Assembly (NCBI GenBank): GCA_025084515.1
Contig: JAJAGP010001650.1
Location: 107,762-171,761, forward strand
DNA: 64,000 bases
Reading direction: 5' to 3'
Source of the DNA: Ancistrus triradiatus
Lineage: Eukaryota > Chordata > Actinopteri > Siluriformes > Loricariidae
Made by a program: the position numbers and the translations under genes. The notes under the pieces were generated by a model. That model was not told where the DNA came from. It was given only the letters and a program-made list of their open reading frames with translations, and did no database searches. Shown here in pieces: positions 12,551-24,634 of this stretch (positions are counted from its first letter, which is position 1; every line of letters begins with the position of its first letter).

Positions 12551-13180
12551 ACTCTTCTGGTATGTGATACAGCAGCGTTGGGGCCAACTGCTGTTTAGTG
12601 AGAGCAGATTTACACCCAACTAGGGAGCGATTTGGGATGGGGCAGGATGACTAAACTGTTCCAGACATTTAGAACGAACTTTATACAACCGTCGGTCAGC
12701 ATCTTGAGGGCGGAGACCTGAACAATCGGGGCATTCAGCTCTCCTGCACCAGGACGGAATCCCTCAGCCAACCACACACACACATCCACGCATAAAGTTC
12801 GTCTTTTCGTGGAGGCTTTCCATTTATATACAGTTAGCTAATATTGGGGCTAGCAAATGAATAACTCAAATCTTAATCTCAGTAAACTAAAAGAAATTGG
12901 TTTTTAGCTCTTTGTTTGCTTGTTTTTCAAGAGAAAGCTGCAGTTTGGGGGCTGGTCCCCAGAAAGAGAGAGTTGAATACATATTTGTCCATTAATGTTG
13001 GGATTAAATGACCTGGAATGACCAATTATGGTCATATTTGCAGTAAAAGAGATGAAACAATGGCAAAAAGATAAAGAACATCAGAGCATATCAGATCTCC
13101 AGATATGGAGTGAGTGCTAAAAAGTCCTTTCACCTCCAAATTTAAACACAAGCTGAAATAACAGAGCTATGAGTCACAGT
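12550..13180. other. Unique intergenic DNA, nothing recognised
   Basis: No coding segment, RNA gene or clear repeat was found here. Confidence 0.5.
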
Positions 13181-13186
13181 TATAGT

Positions 13187-13188
<2 letters not shown>

Positions 13189-13252
<64 letters not shown>
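13189..13252. repeat. (CT)n(CA)n compound microsatellite
   Basis: CT repeats followed directly by CA repeats, the same compound structure as at 20421-20496. Confidence 0.95.
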
Positions 13253-13254
<2 letters not shown>

Positions 13255-13889
13255 CCTCGCCTAGCTCTGTCAAACTTTCCAGCTTCCTGATGGCTTCCAG
13301 ATGTTGAGGATCCCCACAAATGGCGGGGACAGAAAAACATGCCTCATGTTTTCCCTGAATTCATGGCTGCTCTCGCTCTTTCTTTCTCATTTTACTGTCT
13401 TTCTGAATGTCTCCCGCCCATGAAGCTCCACAATAGAATCGATTACACCATGATGCTATTAATAAAGCTTAAAAAACAATACGCTCTTTTCTCTAAAACT
13501 TGGCCTCTCATAATGGGTCTATGGTTTGGCCCCCACCCCATTTCCTCCCCCCTGCCCCGCCCCAGCCGTATTTCACGTACAAACTTTGTCTTAAGGACAA
13601 GCAGTTTTGGAAGCGTAGCAACGATTAGAACTATGCTGTAGCAGTAATGATTTGATTCACAGTGCACTGTGGGAGCTGTAGTTAATTCTGCTGTTCCAGC
13701 TTGTGATAGTATTGCTTATAATGGCATCATATTTACTGTTTCTGATTCAATCAGTGATTCGTTCAGGAATCCTGCTTTGGAATCGACTCTTTACGAATCA
13801 GTTAATTCACAGACTGTTTGTCTACAGACAATGAAGTCTCATAAAATGACAACAAAAGCACTTAAGAAGCGTTTTTAGGCGCTCGTGTT

Positions 13890-13995
13890 TAACGCTAGGC
13901 CAATTTTTGTGATGACCTGGGTTCAAGTCCCAGTGGGACCTTCCAGCTGGGTTGGGTATCTCATATAGGTATGAAGAAGGAAGAGGATCATCCCT
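13890..13995 (+). mobile_element. tRNA-derived SINE remnant
   Basis: GACCTGGGTTCAAGTCCCAGTGGG contains a good RNA polymerase III B-box (GGTTCAAGTCC) with the T-arm pairing of a tRNA. No full cloverleaf follows. The A-box side is weak and degraded. Confidence 0.45.
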
Positions 13996-14799
13996 GCTGA
14001 CCAGGGAAACAGTGATTAAACATAGAAAAAAAGAGAAGTATCTTGAATTTGTTTACATTATGTTTTGTCGACTGTGACATCATTGTGCTACCTGTTCCTG
14101 TAAACAGTCTTGGGCAAAAGTGTGTGCCTCCCAATGAAGTCCAATTTCTGAGATCATAATCTTGTATATTATTTATAATATAGTTTGATTCATATCTAAA
14201 GATATTATTCTTATGTTTTTATCATTTATCAAATATAATGCTGCACAGCTGACTCGTTAGAAAACGAGTGCATGGGGTGCTGGATTATAAGGAAGGACAC
14301 AAGTGAGGCTTGTGGTGCAGTGACAAGTCTACCAGCCCTTCCTTGCGAATATAAAGTTAATTCCGTATCCATATCAATAAGAATTTATGACCCTCTTCGG
14401 ACTCCGTTAATGGCTGCTGCTAGTCTGGTCCAGCATAACCAGATTAAGATGAAATTAGATTAGCATCAGTGTGGTGCATGACCTCGAATTAAGTTGTATC
14501 TGATGGAGAAAAGCAGCAGAGACAAGGCTGCTTGTTGTCTGCTCATGTTTAGACATGGTACGTTTCGTTCTGAACGTTTCGTTCTGACTCTGGCTCCTGT
14601 TTGTATGTTCCTCCACAAAGACTAAATAAGGAAAGTTTGATTTACTTAAAGCGTCAGAACATTTATTTCTTACACCTAGTCTTGATACTGTGCATTATTT
14701 AATCAAATAGACACCTGAATTTGTATAGTAACTGGGAAGCGCTTCCAAGCTGCAATAAAAAACAACATCCTCATCAGGTCCTGAAAGTGCTTAAGCTTA

Positions 14800-15125
14800 C
14801 AAATATTTAGATATTGGGAGTTTAGGTAGCTGTAGTTTGTAGAGCTTGAGTTTGGATAACAGTTGGTTAGGACAGTGGGATAATCAGAGTTTAGATAGTG
14901 GTAGTTCAGACACCAGGAGTTTGGATAGTGGGAGTTTGAACAGCAAGAGTTTGGATAGTTGGAGTTTTTATATGTGAGGTCAGATAGTAGGAGCTTTGAT
15001 TGTGGGAGTTTGGATAGTGGGAGTATAGAATGCATGGGTTTGAGTAATGGGAGTTCTGTTAGTGGGTTTCAGGATAGCCGTAGCTCGGAAAGTGGGAGTC
15101 TTAAAAGCAGAAGTTTGAGAAGCCT
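14800..15125. repeat. 15-base minisatellite, open in both directions
   Basis: At least 20 imperfect 15-base units close to GGAGTTTGGATAGTG. Because 15 is a multiple of three, frames stay open on both strands and translate to a five-residue periodicity (for example SDSRS FDCGS LDSGS). The match to no known protein and the symmetry on both strands argue for a minisatellite, not a gene. Confidence 0.8.
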
Positions 15126-15649
15126 TCAACAGCCAGATTCAGAAGCATGGAAAAAATCAGTGTGGCAGTGTAAGATGACATCAACACTCAGTACTGGTTT
15201 CCACTGATGACATCAACAACAATAAAACTGATATAATACTCTAAAATTAAACATGGCTTTAAAAAATCCAGCAGATTTAAATCAGCGTTGACTTTTCATA
15301 ATGTGTGTGTGGATGTGTGGTGGGTGTGTTTACATAAAATGCAACTTTCATTTGGAAAACCAAAAGAACCAACTGAGTTCATTTTGGTTACTGTGGTTGA
15401 GGTTAGGGTTAGGAGTAGCAGTAGCATAAATAGATTACAGTAATCTGAATCAGTGGAAAGTCCCCAAAACATATGTTTACCAAGACTGTGTATATGTGTG
15501 TGTGTGAGAGAGAGACAGCAAGAGTGTGAGGGTGTGTGTACGGGGGTGTGTATCCTGCCACACCCTTCATCCTGCTCTCAGTAATGCACATTAGTTCCAT
15601 ACATATCTTCACCAAACGTCTTCAGTAAACATTCAATAAAATGGTTCAG

Positions 15650-16780
15650 ATACAATGAATCACAGAGTGTACAAGGTTTCTCATTGGTTCCTGGATGTTT
15701 AATGATTCTAAATGGAACCATTTCTCATTATTAATCCTCAGAAAGCTTCTGCATTGGATCCGGTGCGTCTACCAGGTCTAAGCTGAACATTAAACAGTCC
15801 CTAAAAATGTTACTTATTTGCTCCTGAATGTTTAACAGGTCTAAGTGGAACCATTTCTGTTTAAACAACCCCTAAATGGTTCCTCATTGGTTCCTGGATG
15901 TTTAACAGTTCTAAATGGAACCATTTCTCATTATTAATCCTTAGTAAGGTTCTTCATTGGATGCAGTGCATTTAACAGGTCTAAGCTACAGTCCCTAAAA
16001 ATGTTACTTATTTGTTCCTGGATGTTTAACTGGTCTAAGTGGAACCATTTCTGTTTAAACAACCCCTAAATGTTCCTCATTGGTTTATGGATGTTTAACA
16101 ATTCTAGGTGGAATAATTTATTGATAAACAGCCTTCAGGTTCCTTGCACACTTTTTCCATTTAAAGGACAAAATGATAGAGTGCTAAAGTGTGTGCAGAT
16201 AAGAATCTAAAGATGGTTTCTGATTAGTTCCAGGAAGGTTAACAGTTCTAGGTGGAACCATTTCTTGTTAAACAAACCCTACAAAGGTTCCTTTCACACC
16301 AAGCCAGAATCATTTCTGTTTATGGGACAGATACTAAATAAATCTGTTTTTTTTAATATATTTATATATGTGCAAATTACAGGGAGCTGATTGGTTCCTA
16401 GATGTCTACCATTTTTTATCAATTAACCTTTACTAGGCTCCTTGCAAAACAAAACAGCTTGGAGAGTTTTAGAAAAAGGTCTGTCTTTGGTTACTGCAGT
16501 GTTTACTGGTCCAAGGTGGGACCATTTCACATTGATTAAGGCTTCTCATTGATTCTAGGCGGAACCAGGTCTTATTACAACCCGTGAAATGGTTGCTTGG
16601 ATGCCAAGCTGAAACCTTTTCTGTTTTAAATGACAAATAGAAGAGCTACACTGGAGAAATAGGATATTTTTATAGTCATATATAGAGCTGAGCATCTAAA
16701 AAGCAGTTTTTCATTGGTTTCTGCATGATTAACAGTTCTAGGAACCGTGTCTCATTTTTCCCTTGTTAGAATCAAATATA
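15650..16780. repeat. Long-period minisatellite (GGTTCCTCATTGGTTCC family)
   Basis: GGTTCCTCATTGGTT followed by TGGATGTTTAAC and TCTAAxTGGAACCATTTCT recurs at about 15675, 15875 and 16073, a period near 200 bases, with weaker copies to 16780. Confidence 0.75.
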
Positions 16781-16848
16781 CAGTCTTGAGATAAAACATG
16801 AGTGTGAAATAGAGCTAAAAAAATAAGTACAAATAAATAATTTTACCT

Positions 16849-16960
16849 GTTGCTGCTCTTCTGTCTTGCGCAGACTGATCACGAGTGTGTACAGCTACAG
16901 AGGGTGCGAGAGGAAAACCCCTTTGTCTCCGCCCATGCTAACTCCAAATATGTACAGAAC
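16849..16960 (-). other. Possible upstream non-coding exon of myadm
   Basis: On the minus strand, GAAGAGCAGCAACAG is followed by GTAAAA at 16848, a good donor, and the coding exon's acceptor lies at 10656 on the same strand. A 5' UTR exon here would give a roughly 6.2-kb intron. This is inference from one splice-like site only. Confidence 0.2.
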
Positions 16961-17464
16961 CACCATTCTCTCTCTCTCCTTCTCTCTCGTCCTTGTAGTC
17001 TCTCGCCCCGTCACTGCCTCTAAATCACTCTCTTGTTTTCTCTCTCGCTCTGCTTTTTTCTCTCTGACCCCGCCTTGGTTTGTTTCCTGTCTCCGTGTCT
17101 CTCCATCGTCTTGACCTCTTGTTCTTGTCTGGACTTTTTATGTGAACCTATTATGTGGTTCCAAAAGAGACTTGCTATGGGAGAAGCTTTTTCTCAGATT
17201 TCTCAGCCTGGAGGTTCAAGTGTGAATAATCCTGTAGCTCCTGTTGATGTCATCTTTGCAGCTGATCTTGTCTATGCTAGATTGGATGTGTTGGGTGATA
17301 AAAAAAAATATGGCCAACAATTGTTTAATTCCACCCCAATTATTTTTCTCTATAAAAATAATGTAACACTTGGTGCCCGTGGTCTAACGTGCCAGATCCA
17401 ACCCCCCAAACCTGGGAGCTCTGAAACATCTGGTGTTGGCAAAGGCAGACAACCTGGTAACTTT

Positions 17465-17655
17465 TAAACCATTATGAGACCCTGGAACTGGAAGAGAAGA
17501 ACTGGGAAACACTGAGAGTGACATAGAAAAACGTTAGAAGAGGACAAGACCTGGGAGACGTGAGAACGTAGCAAGACAGTCGAAGCTTAAGATCAGAGCG
17601 AGATTTGGGACAGCTGAGGTCCTGCAATTGGAGAAACATTGGGAATGAAAGAACA
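17465..17655. repeat. CTGGGA/GAGACC minisatellite, left part
   Basis: Imperfect short repeats around GAGACCTGGGA and AACTGGAA. The same array resumes at 19880-20100, so the composite Tc1 element between them inserted into one repeat array. Confidence 0.6.
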
Positions 17656-17659
17656 CCTA

Positions 17660-19876
17660 CAGTGGTCCTAAAAGTAGATAAAGAGAACCCAGTTAAACTA
17701 ATGAGACACAAATATTATACTTGGTCATTTATTTATTGAGGAAAAATGATCCAATATTACATATTAGTGAGTGGCAAAAGTATGTGAACCTTTGCTTTCA
17801 GTATCTGGTGTGACCCCCCTGTGCAGCAATAACTGCAGCTAAGCGTTTCCTGTAGCTGTTTGATCAGTCCTGCACACCGGCTTGGAGGAGAACTTTAGCC
17901 CATTCCTCCGTACAGAACAGCTTCAGCTCTGGGATGTTGGTGGGGTTTCCTCACATTAACTGCTCACTTCAGGTCCTTCCACAACATTTCGATTGGATTA
18001 AGGTCGGGACTTTGACTTGGCCATTCCAAAACATTACCTTTATTCTTCTTTAACTATTCTGTGGTAGAACGGCTTGTGTGCTTAGGGTCGTTGTCTTGCT
18101 GCATGACCCACCTTCTCTTGAGATTCAGTTCATGGACAGATGTCCTGACATTTTCCTTTAGAATTAAGAATTCATTGTTTAAATCAATGATGGCAAGCTG
18201 TCCTGGCCCAGATGCAGCAACACAGGCCCAAACCATGATACTACCACCACCATGTTTCACAGATGGGATAAGGTTCTTATGCTGGAATGCAGTGTTTTCC
18301 TTTCTCCAAACATAACGCTTTTCTTTTCAACCAAAAAGTTCTATTTTGGTTTCATCCGTCCACAAAACATTCTTCCAATAGCCTTCTGGCTCGTCCACGT
18401 GATCTTTAGCAAACTGCAGACAAGCAGCAATGTTCTGTTTGGAGAGGAGTGGCTTTCTCCTTGCAGCCCTGCCATGCACACCATTGTGTGTTCAGTCTTG
18501 ATGCATGCTCAGTGATCCAGGTAAGAAAATCCAAGAAGTTGAATCTGTTCATCTGGACATAAGGTTTTGTGGGAGAAATGTTTCGTCACTCATCTAAGTG
18601 ACTTCTTCAGTCTCAGCAGTTGGAATACTTCCCCAATCTTATATACAGCACCTCTGCATAACAATGGGACGACTGGTACCAGCACCATTGCATAACAGTG
18701 GGACCGGTGATCAGTTTAATATGCAGATTGACATAACCATTAACGACAATGGCCACGTGTGCCATTCACACAGGATTGGGGAAGGGCTGCGATGGCTCCG
18801 TTGTAAGATGGTGAGAGGTGTACTCTGAGGCCCCCTCCTGAGACTGAAGAAGTCACTTAGATGAGTGACGAAACGTTTCTCCCACAAAACCTTATGTCCA
18901 GATGAACAGATTCAACTTCTTGGATTGTTGTTCAGTGTTCTTCTGATGGTGGACTCTGGTGGATGAACATTAACATTAGCCAATGTGAGAGTTGGAGTGA
19001 TCTTGGAGTGATCTTTGTTGGTCGACCACTCCTGAGGAGGGTAACAATGGTCTTGAATTTCCTCCATTTGTACACAATCTGTCTGACTGTAGGTTGGTGG
19101 AGTCCAAACTCTTTAGAGATGGTTTTGTAACCTTTTCCAGCCTGATGAGCATCAACAACTCTTTTTCTGAGGTCCTCAGAAATCTGCTTTGTTCGTGCCA
19201 TGATACACTTCCACAAACGTGTTGTGAAGAGCAGACTTTGAAAGATCCCTGTTCTTTAAATAACACAGGGTGCCCACTCACACCTGATTGTCATCCCATT
19301 GATTGAAAACACCTGACTCTAATTTCAACTTCAAACTAACTGCTAATCCTAGAGGTTCACATACTTTCGCCACTCACTAATATGACACAAGTCGTTCTAC
19401 CAAAGAATGGTTAAAGAAGAATAAAGTTAATGTTTTGGAATGGCCAAGTCAAAGTCCTGACGTTAATCTAGTCGAAATGTTGTGGCAGGACCTGAAGCGA
19501 GCAGCTAATGTGAGGAAACCCACCAACATCCCAGAGCTGAAGCTGTTCTGTACGGAGGAATGGGCTAAAATTCCTCCAAGCCAGTGTGCAGGACTGATCA
19601 ACAGCTACATTAAACGTTTACCTGCAGTTATTGCTGCACAGGGGGGTCACACCTGAAAGCAAAGGCTCACATACATTTGCCACTCACTAATATGTAATAT
19701 TGGATCATTTTCCTCAATAAATAAATGACCAAGTATAATATTTTTGTCTCATTTATTTAACTGGGTTCTCTTTATCTACTTTTAGGACTAGTGTGAAAAT
19801 CTGATGATGTTTTAGTTCATGTTTATGCAGAAATACAGATAATTCTAAAGGGTTCACAAACTTTCAAGCACCACTG
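17660..19876. mobile_element. Composite Tc1 element: minus-strand copy joined to an inverted 3' half
   Basis: Both outer ends read CAGTGG inward and each abuts a TA, so the whole unit looks like one Tc1 insertion. From 17660 to about 19378 lies a minus-strand copy with a broken transposase (18054-18260 contains the GSIMVW and QQDNDPKHTSRST motifs; 18932-19216 the N-terminal MARTKQISEDLRKR region). Near 19379 the orientation flips: 19379-19876 is the C-terminal half of the same transposase on the plus strand (LEWPSQSPD-type motif at 19435) plus its own 3' terminal repeat. Both outer ends are thus 3' ends of the element. The left terminal repeat has lost about 85 bases relative to the right. 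A foldback element sits inside (18497-18928). Confidence 0.8.
18497..18928. mobile_element. Foldback insert with hammerhead-like cores (Penelope-like fragment?)
   Basis: Two long inverted arms (about 18518-18615 and 18836-18926) surround a spacer of about 220 bases. The insert is flanked by an 8-base direct repeat TGTTCAGT (18489-18496 and 18929-18936) in the interrupted Tc1 transposase. Each arm contains CTGAAGA, a perfect 6-bp hairpin GTCACT/AGTGAC with a six-base loop, then GAAA: on the plus strand at 18844-18873 and on the minus strand at 18581-18610. CUGANGA-hairpin-GAAA is the hammerhead ribozyme core, and such ribozymes are known from the terminal repeats of Penelope-like retroelements. 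No reverse transcriptase is present. Confidence 0.6.
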
Positions 19877-19879
19877 TAT

Positions 19880-20110
19880 ATAACCATGAGATTGAGATGA
19901 CACCAAGTACCTTGAGATTGGAATGAGACCTGGAAACCTGAGACCTGGACAAGACTGGGATAAAACTTCAGAAACCATTAGACTGGGATTAGACATAGGA
20001 CAACCTGAGACTGGAACTAAATCTGGGAGACCATATAATCTGGGAGAGCACCGGGTAAAACCTGGGTCATCCTGAGACTGGTACAAGAACAGGGAAAAAT
20101 GGGATGATAC
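19880..20110. repeat. CTGGGA/GAGACC minisatellite, right part
   Basis: Continuation of the array at 17465-17655: repeated GAGACCTGGA, GACTGGGAT, CCTGAGACTGGAACTA words. Confidence 0.6.
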
Positions 20111-20416
20111 CTTGGTATCATGGAGTGTCCATGTTGATGCTGAAGTGTTTTTATGAGTACGTGTATGTGAGCAAAGTATCAGTACTGATTCTGATTCAGT
20201 TCTTCTTTATCTCTCAGGAGATTAACTGAAGAGTCTGCAACATTACTTGTTGTTTTTATTTATTTATTGTCACGCTGAAGCATCATGTTACCCTGCTACT
20301 GAAATGTATGGCATATTTGTTTATGTTACTAGGTGATAAAGTGGTCACCATAGAAACCATGGGTTTGTTTCTTAAGCATTTATGTAGTGTGGTTAAAGTG
20401 AGTCAGGAGTTCATTT

Positions 20417-20420
<4 letters not shown>

Positions 20421-20496
<76 letters not shown>
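20421..20496. repeat. (CT)n(CA)n compound microsatellite
   Basis: About 17 CT units run directly into about 20 CA units. Confidence 0.95.
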
Positions 20497-20498
<2 letters not shown>

Positions 20499-21047
20499 AA
20501 ACCAGAAAACAGTGTTTGACTTAGCTTTTAGCATATGATTCATCACTGATATTTTGTTGCCCCGGGTTACGATTTATACATTTTCCGTAAAACATAAACC
20601 TGAAAAGTTTTAATTTACCCTGTACATTAATTTTAGTACTTCATTAATTGTATAATTATATATAATCAACCTATGTAAAAATCTATAATCGTATTTTTAA
20701 ATTGTAAATAAATTAACTCCATTTTAAACGCAATTTCAATTTCAAAAATAAAGTCTATGTATATAGATTTCTATATATAGAACATTTTAAAATGTAACTC
20801 TTCAAAAGAAAAAGTATACAGTAATCAACTGTAACATACTTTTGATATTGTATTCAGATTAAACTCAACACATTTTACTAAAAAAAAAAAAAAAAAAATC
20901 AGATTTATGCATAATTTAAAAGTGGTCATTCCTAGTATTGTAGATGCTTTTATTGTAAGCTTCTTCCCACAGGCCGTCAAACTACTAAACTCATTCAAGA
21001 AATAGTCATGGATATATATATATATATATATATGCATATAAATTTTG

Positions 21048-24000
21048 TATTTAGTCAGCCACTGATTCCGCAAGTTCTCCTACTTAAAAAGACGAGAGAG
21101 GTCTGTAATTTTCATCATAGGTACACTTCAACTATGAAAGACAAAATGAGAAAAAAAAAAATCCAGGAAATCGCACTATAGGATTTTTAAAGAATTTAAT
21201 TACAATACTTTGCAACATAACCTTTTTTGGCAATGCAGATCTCCTCTAGAGCAGTGATGTTTTGGGGCTGACGCTGTGCAGAAATGACTTTCAACTCCCT
21301 CCACAAATTCTCTATGGGGCTGAGGTCTGGAGACTGGCTAGGTCACTCCACTACCTTGAAATGCTTTTTACGGAGCCACTCCTTCGTTGGCCGAGTGGTG
21401 TGTTTGGGATCATTGTCATTCTGGAAGACCCAGCCACGTTCCATCTTCAATGCACTTGCTGATGGAAGGAGGTTTGAGCTTAAAGTCTCACGATACCTGG
21501 CCCCGTTCATTCTTCCCTTAACACGGATCAGTCGTCCTGTCCCCTCTGCAGAAAAACAGCCCCAAAGCATGATGTTTCCACCCCCATGCTTCACAGTAGG
21601 TATGTCAAGTCAAGTCAAGTCAGATTTATTTATATAGCGCTTTTTACAATGGAGCATTGTCTCAAAGCAACTTTACAAGTTTAGATTATCTCCTAATAAC
21701 TACGTCCAATCCCAAATTGAGCAAGCCTAGGGCAACAGTGGCAAGGAAAAACTCCCTAGTTCTAGGAAGAAACCTTGGGAGGACCAAGACTCAAAAAGGG
21801 ACCCAACCTCCTTGGGCGGCGTAGATGTTAAATCTAAGAGCGAACTAAAGTCATGGAGTCAAAGTTCGAATAGAATGTGAAGTATGCACATCGACATTAA
21901 GTGGCCCGGGTATGATGATAAATCTAAGAGCGAAACTAAAGTCATGGAGTCATGGTCGAATAAAATGTGAATTATGCACAGTGGAGCTCCATCAGATGAA
22001 CATCATGTGTGGGGCCGGGAACTGCCGGAACACAGCTCGGAGAGAAAACAGAAAATGTAATTAGTTATTGATTAAGAGCACAGTGTTTATTAACAATCAC
22101 TGATGCCATGTCAATCACTGATGCCAAGTGTAGCATGAGACACCGGCAGCATTAGCTATAGCAGCATAGCTAGAAAGCTAGAAAGAGGAGAACTGGTAGG
22201 AAACACAGCCAAGAGGGATCACATGAGACATTGGCAACCCCACGAGCGGCAGAAGACAGCAACCCAACGTCTCTGATCACCATAAGACTCTTTGACTATG
22301 AACCCCCAGCTCTGCCCTTATTCTAAGGCAAGGATGCATGAGTCAAGATCACGAGGACCGAAGCCCAGTTCAGCCAGACCGCCCACCCGGACACTCCTGG
22401 CAAGCGGACAAGGCAGGCAGGCCAGACATGACTCCAGACTCCGGCCTCAGCAACCCAAGCCATGCAACCTGGTCTAAATCTAGTCAAAAGCCTGCGTAAA
22501 TAAGTATGTCTTTAGCCTAGACTTAAAACTTTGGAGGGTGTCTGAATCTCGAACGAAAGTGGGAAGTTATTCCATAGTTGGGGGGCCATGTATGAGAAAG
22601 CCTTTCCCCCTGCTGTGACTTTTTTCATTCTAGGAACTAAAAGAAGTCCTGCATCCTGCAAACGGAGTAGACGAGTTGGATTGTAAGACTCTAAGAGTTC
22701 ACTCAGATAATTTGGGGCCAGGCCATGTAGAGTTTTATAAGTTATAAGAAGTATTTTGTAATCAATGCGGAATTTGACTAGTAACCAGTGTAGTGATGAT
22801 AGAACAGGAGTGATATGATCAAATTTTCTAGTTCGAGTTAGCACTCGGGCAGCTGCGTTTTGAACTAACTGAAGTTTATTTATAGATTTATTAGAGCATC
22901 CAGTAAATAAGGCGTTACAGTAATCCAACCTTGAGGTTATAAACGCATGAACCAGTTTCTCTGCATCATTAAAAGAGAGGATATTTCTAAGTTTAGCGAT
23001 ATTACATAATTGAATGAAAGCAATTCGAGTGATGCTGCTAATGTGCGCATTAAAGGAGAGATCTGAATCAAATGTGACTCCTAATTTTTTTTACAGATTA
23101 ACTGGTCAATACTGGACAGCCATCTACATTTAGGATAGATGTAGCCAACCTGTCTCTCACAGCCTTGGGTCCCACTAATAGAACCTCCATTTTGTCTGAG
23201 TTAAGTAAGAGAAAATTTAATAACATACAATCTTTTATTTCCTTTACACAGTCCTTAATTTTGTTGATTGTAAGGCTGTCATTAGGTTTGGCTGATATGT
23301 ACAGCTGTGTATCATCTGCATAGCAGTGGAAACTAATGCCATGTTTACGAATAACTGAGCCTAGTGGTAGCATGTACAGAGAGAATAAAAGCGGACCAAG
23401 CAGGACCCTGAGGCACGCCATACTTCACTTTTGAGAGCTTAGACCTTAGATTATTTATATGAACAAACTGGTACCGGTCAGTTAAGTAGGATTTAAACCA
23501 AGAAAGTGCTGATCCCTTAATACCTACAGTATTTTCTAGTCTGTTTAGTAAAACATCATGATCTATAGTGTCAAATGCTGCACTTTAAATTTAACAGAAC
23601 AAGAAAAGAAACACATCCCTTATCTGAGGACATTAACAAGTCATTAAGTACCCTAAGTAATGCTGTTTCAGTACTATGATGGGGCCTGAAGCCAGACTGA
23701 AATGTTTCATAAATTTCATTCCTTTGGAGGTATGGTGTTTCTTGGGATGCAACTCAGCATTCTTCTTCCTCCAAACGTGAGTTTTTACCAAAAAGTTCTA
23801 TTTTTATTTCATCTGACCACATGATATTCTCCCAATCCTCTTCTGGATCATCCATATGCTCTCTGGAAAACTTCAGACGGGCCTGGACATGTACTGGCTT
23901 GAGCAGGGGGGCACGCCTGGCACTGCAGGATCTGAGTCCCTCTCAGCGTAGTGTGTTTACTGATGGTAGCCTTTCTTACTTTGGTCCCAGCTCTCTGCAG

Positions 24001-24634
24001 GTCATTCATCAGGTCCCTCCGTGTAGTTCTGGGATTTTTGCTCACCGTTCTCATGATCATTTTGACCCCATGGGATGAGATCTTGCGTGGAGCCCCAGAT
24101 CGAGGGAGATTATCATGGTCTTGTATGTCTTCCATTTTCTTACAATTGCTCTCACAATTGATTTATTCACACCAACCTGCTTGCCTATTGTAGATTCACT
24201 CTCCCCAGCCTGGTGCAGGCCTACAATTTTCTTCCTGGTGTCCTTCGACAGCTCTTTGGTCTTGGCCATGGTTGAGTTTGGAGTCTGACTGTTTGAGGCT
24301 GTGGACAGGTGTCTTTTATACAGATAACGAGGTCAAACAGGTGCCATTAATACAGGTAACGAGTGGAGGACAGAAGAGCTTTTTAAAGAAGAAGTTACAG
24401 GTCTGTGAGGGCCAGAAACTTTACTTGTTTGTGGGTGACCAAATACTTATTTTCCACCATGATTTACAATTAAATTCTTTAAGAATCCTACAATGTGATT
24501 TCCTAGATTTTTTTTCTCATTTTGTTTCTCATAGATGAAGTGTACCTATGATGAAAATTACAGACCTCTCTCATCTTTCTAAGTAGGAGAACTTGCACAA
24601 TCAGTGGCTGACAAAATACTTTTTTGCCCCACTG
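21048..24634 (-). mobile_element. Tc1/mariner transposon, copy 2, itself interrupted by a LINE
   Basis: Minus-strand Tc1 of the same subfamily as copy 1. The N-terminal transposase starts MAKTKELSKDTRKK at about 24269; middle parts lie at 23848-24135 and the C-terminal part at 21343-21594. The transposase is interrupted by a LINE at 21605-23727 and has frameshifts, so it is inactive. The right end CCCCACTG abuts TA at 24635; the left outer terminal repeat is eroded. Confidence 0.88.
21605..23727 (-). mobile_element. 5'-truncated LINE inserted in Tc1 copy 2
   Basis: Minus-strand reverse transcriptase fragments: 23098-23421 contains GPLLFSLYMLPLG and the catalytic box FHCYADDTQLYIS; 22512-22928 contains MDYCNALFTG, LQLVQNAAARVLT and SLHWLL, the usual C-terminal motifs of fish L2-like elements. 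The 3' end (at low coordinates) has AAAGCGCTATATAAATAAA and a repeated TTGAC tail. A 7-base target-site duplication AGGTATG flanks it at 21598-21604 and 23728-23734. The reading frame is broken between the two fragments. Confidence 0.82.

Noticed and set aside
18598..18828. 76-residue open frame in the foldback spacer
   Set aside because: No recognisable motif, and it begins inside the inverted arm; taken as spacer of the element.
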